Assembly (NCBI GenBank): GCA_017414535.1
Contig: JAFQMA010000002.1
Coordinates: forward strand, 1 to 44,267
DNA length: 44,267 nt
Direction: 5' to 3'
DNA from: Clostridia bacterium
Lineage (GTDB): Bacteria > Bacillota > Clostridia > Oscillospirales > SIG627
The position numbers and the translations under genes are program-made. Below are positions 41,586 through 44,267 of the stretch, in pieces (the stretch's first letter is position 1; each line of letters opens with the position of its first letter). The notes beneath the pieces are model-generated. The model was not told the DNA's origin, made no database searches, and saw nothing but the letters and a program-made list of their open reading frames with translations.

Positions 41586-42911
41586 TTAAAACGGGAATTT
41601 CATTCTTCCGAATTTGGCCTTCTTGCCGGAAAACTGCTTCATCATCTTATTGACCGCCTCGAATTGGCGAAGCAGACGGTTGACCTCCTCCACAGTCTGC
41701 CCGCAGCCCGCGGCGATGCGCCTTTTGCGGGAAGCGTTGATAAGATCGGGCTTCTGCCTTTCGCGGGGGGTCATGGACTGGATGATGGCACGGGTGCGGT
41801 CGATCTGTCTTTCATCGATCTTGGCATCCTTCATAGCTCCGCTGTTCATGCCCGGGATCATTCCCATGAGCTGCTCCAAAGAGCCCATTTTTTTCAACTG
41901 CTCGAACTGATCCATGTAATCTTCCAGCGTAAAGCTATTCTGACGGAGCTTTTGCTCCAGCTCCTTGGCCTTCTTTTCGTCAAAGGCCTCCTCCGCACGG
42001 TCGATGAGAGTGAGCACGTCACCCATACCAATGATGCGGCTTGCCATGCGGTCGGGATGGAAGGGCTCGATCTGATCCAGCTTCTCACCCACACCGATGA
42101 ACTTAATGGGTTTCCCCGTTACGTACCGAACGGACAGGGCGGCACCGCCGCGGGTATCGCCGTCCAGCTTCGTCAGGATCACGCCGGTAATATCCAGCAG
42201 ATGATTGAAGCTTTCGGCAACGTTGACGGCATCCTGACCGGTCATGGAGTCAACTACCAGCAGGATCTCCGTGGGATTTACGGTCTTTTTGATCTCGGAA
42301 AGCTCGCCCATCAGCTCCTCATCGATATGAAGACGGCCCGCCGTGTCCAGGATCACAAGGTCGTGGGCATTGTTTTCCGCGTATTTTACGCCCTCCCGCG
42401 CAATGCGGACGGCGTCCTTTGTATCCTCCAGTGCAAAAACGGGAGTCTCCACCTGCGCGCCCACTACCTTCAATTGGGTAATGGCGGCGGGGCGGTAAAC
42501 GTCACAGGCCACCAGCAAGGGTCGCTTGCCCTGCTTTTTCATGAGCTTGGCCAGCTTTGCGGAATGAGTGGTCTTACCGCTGCCCTGCAGGCCGCACATC
42601 ATGACCACGGTGGGGGGCTTGGGGGAAATGGTCAGCTTTTCGTTGGTCTCGCCCATAATGGCGATCAGCTCCTCGCGCACGATCTTAACGATGTGCTGAT
42701 GAGGCAAAAGGCTCTCCAAAACCTCCTGACCGACGGCACGCTCACTGACGCGAGCCACGAATTCCTTGACCACCTTGAAGTTAACGTCTGCCTCAAGCAG
42801 AGCCAGCTTGATCTGGCGCATGCCCGCTTTTACGTCGGCGGGGGTCAGTTTTCCTTTGTTTTTAAAGGACTGAAAGGCTGAGGCCATCTTGTCCATTAAG
42901 CTTTGAAACAC
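41586..42911 (-). CDS. ffh: Signal recognition particle protein Ffh
   Basis: A 441-residue GTPase that binds signal sequences and SRP RNA. The NG domain shows GLQGSGKTTHSAKLA (G1), DTAGR (G3) and TKLDGDTRGGA (G4 and closing loop). The Met-rich M domain follows from about residue 300 (LMGMIPGM, RIAAGCG). The start is GTG at 42911 with GGAGGTGGGAGA upstream, giving the usual MFQSL-type start. It lies 11 nt after ylxM. Confidence 0.97.
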   Translation of the reverse strand: MFQSLMDKMASAFQSFKNKGKLTPADVKAGMRQIKLALLEADVNFKVVKEFVARVSERAVGQEVLESLLPHQHIVKIVREELIAIMGETNEKLTISPKPPTVVMMCGLQGSGKTTHSAKLAKLMKKQGKRPLLVACDVYRPAAITQLKVVGAQVETPVFALEDTKDAVRIAREGVKYAENNAHDLVILDTAGRLHIDEELMGELSEIKKTVNPTEILLVVDSMTGQDAVNVAESFNHLLDITGVILTKLDGDTRGGAALSVRYVTGKPIKFIGVGEKLDQIEPFHPDRMASRIIGMGDVLTLIDRAEEAFDEKKAKELEQKLRQNSFTLEDYMDQFEQLKKMGSLEQLMGMIPGMNSGAMKDAKIDERQIDRTRAIIQSMTPRERQKPDLINASRKRRIAAGCGQTVEEVNRLLRQFEAVNKMMKQFSGKKAKFGRMKFPF

Positions 42912-42922
42912 TCTCCCACCTC

Positions 42923-43231
42923 CTATAAAACTTCACGCAGGGAGCGCACAAGCTCCGCCTCGGCGCCATCTTGCTCCAGCGCGTCGCAAAGCTCCTGCAG
43001 CTTTTTCCGTTTTTTCAATAGGCCAAGCTGCTCCTCCCACTGCACAAGCTCCTTTTTGGTGCGGCAAATGAGATCACGCACCGCCTGACGGCTGGTTCCC
43101 GTTTCCTCGGCGATCTCGGAGAGGGACAGATCGGAAAGAAAGTAGCCCTCAAAGGCTTCTCTCTTCTTTTCATTCATCAAAGGAGAATACAGATCGTAAA
43201 GGAGCGAAAGGGACAGATCCTTCTCAAACAT
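42923..43231 (-). CDS. ylxM: YlxM, SRP-associated helix-turn-helix protein
   Basis: A 102-residue protein of the UPF0122 (YlxM/p13) family. The sigma-70 region 4-like helix-turn-helix is SLSEIAEETGTSRQAVRDLI, followed by a long charged helix. In Firmicutes it is encoded before ffh and is thought to modulate SRP. It is the first gene of ylxM-ffh-rpsP-khpA. Confidence 0.95.
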   Translation of the reverse strand: MFEKDLSLSLLYDLYSPLMNEKKREAFEGYFLSDLSLSEIAEETGTSRQAVRDLICRTKKELVQWEEQLGLLKKRKKLQELCDALEQDGAEAELVRSLREVL

Positions 43232-43250
43232 GACATCCTCCTCAAGCTTC

Positions 43251-43275
43251 GGTGTAAATATTTTTTCTTTACACC
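43251..43275 (-). promoter_or_regulatory. Inverted repeat in the ylxM leader
   Basis: GGTGTAAA and TTTACACC (43251-43258, 43268-43275) are perfect arms separated by 9 nt, just downstream of the ylxM -10 box. They could be an operator or an mRNA hairpin; the loop is T-rich on the plus strand. Confidence 0.55.
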
Positions 43276-43280
43276 CGATT

Positions 43281-43308
43281 ATTATACCATCAAATTGTCA
43301 TTTGTCAA
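43281..43308 (-). promoter_or_regulatory. ylxM-ffh-rpsP-khpA promoter
   Basis: Minus-strand TTGACA (43308-43303) and TATAAT (43286-43281) are both perfect, with a 16-nt spacer. Confidence 0.9.
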
Positions 43309-43315
43309 GAGAAAA

Positions 43316-43347
43316 ATAAAAAAAGCCGAGACATTCTCGGCTTTTTT
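43316..43347 (-). terminator. Terminator of ribU
   Basis: AAAAGCCGAGA pairs with TCTCGGCTTTT around CAT (43321-43345). On the minus strand a T-rich run follows. Confidence 0.9.
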
Positions 43348-43354
43348 CTTTTTC

Positions 43355-44020
43355 TTACAGAATTCCGCTGAAAAAGAGGAACAGAAGGACGAAGACGCAA
43401 AGCAGCGCAAGTCCCACCCACAGAAACGTGGCACGGTAGGGCTGCTTTTTCTCCCCTACCGGAACGGAAACCAGTCTTGCACGGCGCAGGGCTGTCACCA
43501 AGGGCTTATACAAAAGCAGGGTCAAAGCCATGTTGATGCCTCCCTTGATAGCGTTAAAGGGGAAAAAGACCGTAGCGAGCATGCCTGCCACCTGTCCGCG
43601 GGGAATGCCCATGTAAAGCGGGGTGATAAGATAATTCCACAGTACCATACAGGCAGTCATAAAGATCAGTCCCGCACCCAGTCCGTACACCGCACCCTTA
43701 TAGCTTCTTTGCTTTTTATAGATCAGCGCGGCCGGAAGCGAAAAGGCAACGGTGGAAACGATATTCATAATACAACCGTAGATGCCCGTAGAGCTGATGG
43801 TAAGCATTTCGATCACGGAAACGATCACCGTGATCAAAACGGTATAAAGGGGACCGAATAAAAAACCCGCCACGGCCACCACCGCATCCTTGGGATCGTA
43901 ACTGAGAAAGCCCAGCACGTCGGGTATCACACGGCCCAAAAGCACCGCCGCAAAGGACAGTGCACAAAACATGGCGATCAACGCCAGTTCCTTGACACCG
44001 AATTTCTTATTATCTTTCAT
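43355..44020 (-). CDS. ribU: Riboflavin ECF transporter substrate-binding subunit RibU
   Basis: A 221-residue membrane protein with six helices, the S component that binds riboflavin for a shared ECF energy module not encoded here. FLSYDPKDAVVAVAGFLFGP near residue 41 and STGIYGCIMN near 77 are characteristic RibU segments. The FMN riboswitch upstream strongly supports the vitamin assignment. The start is ATG at 44020 with GGAGGA five bases upstream; a TTG further upstream is inside that site and is rejected. The long polar C-terminal helix ends in an extra hydrophobic segment. Confidence 0.95.
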   Translation of the reverse strand: MKDNKKFGVKELALIAMFCALSFAAVLLGRVIPDVLGFLSYDPKDAVVAVAGFLFGPLYTVLITVIVSVIEMLTISSTGIYGCIMNIVSTVAFSLPAALIYKKQRSYKGAVYGLGAGLIFMTACMVLWNYLITPLYMGIPRGQVAGMLATVFFPFNAIKGGINMALTLLLYKPLVTALRRARLVSVPVGEKKQPYRATFLWVGLALLCVFVLLFLFFSGIL

Positions 44021-44030
44021 TTGCTCCTCC

Positions 44031-44064
44031 AAAAAAAGAGCGCCCCTGCAGAAAGCAGGGGCGC
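44031..44064 (-). terminator. Regulatory terminator of the FMN riboswitch
   Basis: Minus-strand GCGCCCCTGC pairs with GCAGGGGCGC (44064-44040) and is followed by T7 (44037-44031), directly before the GGAGGA ribosome site of ribU. A smaller CGTAAC-ATT-GTTACG hairpin (44086-44072) lies between it and the aptamer. Confidence 0.92.
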
Positions 44065-44090
44065 GAAAGAACGTAACAATGTTACGGTTT

Positions 44091-44198
44091 GACCTTCTTT
44101 CATCCGGACTTTACCGTCGGTGCAGGAATTTCGCCTGCTCAGCCTTGCGGCTCGTGGACTTTACCACCGGTGTGGAATTTCACCATCCCCTGAAGATC
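44091..44198 (-). ncRNA. FMN riboswitch (RFN element)
   Basis: On the minus strand the conserved RFN pattern is present in order: CTTCAGGGGATGGTGAAATT (start), CCGGTGGTAAAGTCCACGAGC in two parts (ACCGGTGGTAAAGTCC, ACGAGC), GCAGGCGAAATTCCTGC, ACCGACGGTAAAGTCCGGAT and GAAAGAAGG. P1 is GATCTTC pairing with GAAGGTC. FMN binding should favour the terminator and switch off ribU. Confidence 0.96.
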
Positions 44199-44216
44199 TG
44201 TTATTTGATTTTTTAA

Positions 44217-44267
44217 TTAGGCAATAACCTCGGTAACGACACCGGAACCAACGGTTCTGCCGCCTTC
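44217..44267 (-). CDS. tuf: Elongation factor Tu, C-terminal end (partial)
   Basis: The last 16 codons and stop of EF-Tu, reading EGGRTVGSGVVTEVIA. The GRTVGSGVVTE motif is the universal end of bacterial EF-Tu. The rest lies beyond the window. Only 18 nt separate its stop from the riboswitch, and no own terminator is seen. Confidence 0.93.
   Translation of the reverse strand, partial: EGGRTVGSGVVTEVIA

Overview
The window looks like chromosome from an uncultured, moderately GC-rich member of the Clostridia (Firmicutes/Bacillota), probably a gut Oscillospirales/Christensenellales-type organism. The reasons are strong AGGAGG ribosome sites, near-consensus sigma-A promoters (TTGACA, 16-18 nt, TATAAT), the gene pairs ylxM-ffh and csoR-copA, a YtrA-type GntR/ABC operon, RibU behind an FMN riboswitch, and zinc-ribbon forms of S4, S14, L24 and L36. 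The exact order or family cannot be read from the sequence alone.

Layout. 25-6708 (+): a Na/phosphate symporter-like protein, then a compact run of ACT protein, UPF0210/PFL protein, SAM methyltransferase, rsmI and an EEP-family hydrolase. 6785-8658: a short-chain dehydrogenase divergent from an AraC regulator. 8704-9933 (-): a lone argG with ARG-box-like repeats upstream. 10249-11075 (+): two small membrane proteins (zinc-ribbon/DUF898-like and DUF2752). 11113-13850 (-): csoR-copA copper efflux with a CopZ-like domain fused to the end of CopA. 13925-15143 (-): a GNAT acetyltransferase and an S4-domain YlmH-like protein. 15276-18162 (+): a GNAT and two tandem SGNH-hydrolase lipoproteins. 18243-18871: tRNA-Thr(CGT), then an array of short hairpins joined by a 9-10 nt linker, a truncated four-helix-bundle (Avd/23S-IVP-like) gene, and half of the same array again. 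18926-21809 (+): GntR, ABC ATPase, permease and a secreted/membrane protein. 21895-24697 (-): an unknown membrane protein, tpiA and pgk.

From 40202 down to 24824 (-) lies the full S10-spc-alpha cluster: rpsJ, rplC, rplD, rplW, rplB, rpsS, rplV, rpsC, rplP, rpmC, rpsQ, rplN, rplX, rplE, rpsZ, rpsH, rplF, rplR, rpsE, rpmD, rplO, secY, adk, map, infA, rpmJ, rpsM, rpsK, rpsD, rpoA and rplQ. Upstream of it, and separated by a convergent permease gene, are khpA, rpsP, ffh and ylxM (-), then ribU with an FMN riboswitch, and the last 16 codons of tuf at the window edge. Placing ribU and ylxM-ffh-rpsP-khpA between tuf and rpsJ is a rearrangement of the usual str-S10 order.

The best candidates for something undescribed are the hairpin-linker array with the broken four-helix-bundle gene beside the tRNA, the FMN riboswitch that begins 18 nt after the tuf stop codon, the structured S10 leader with two mutually exclusive hairpins, and the internal ribosome site that could release free CopZ from copA. 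The rest is mostly conserved core chromosome.
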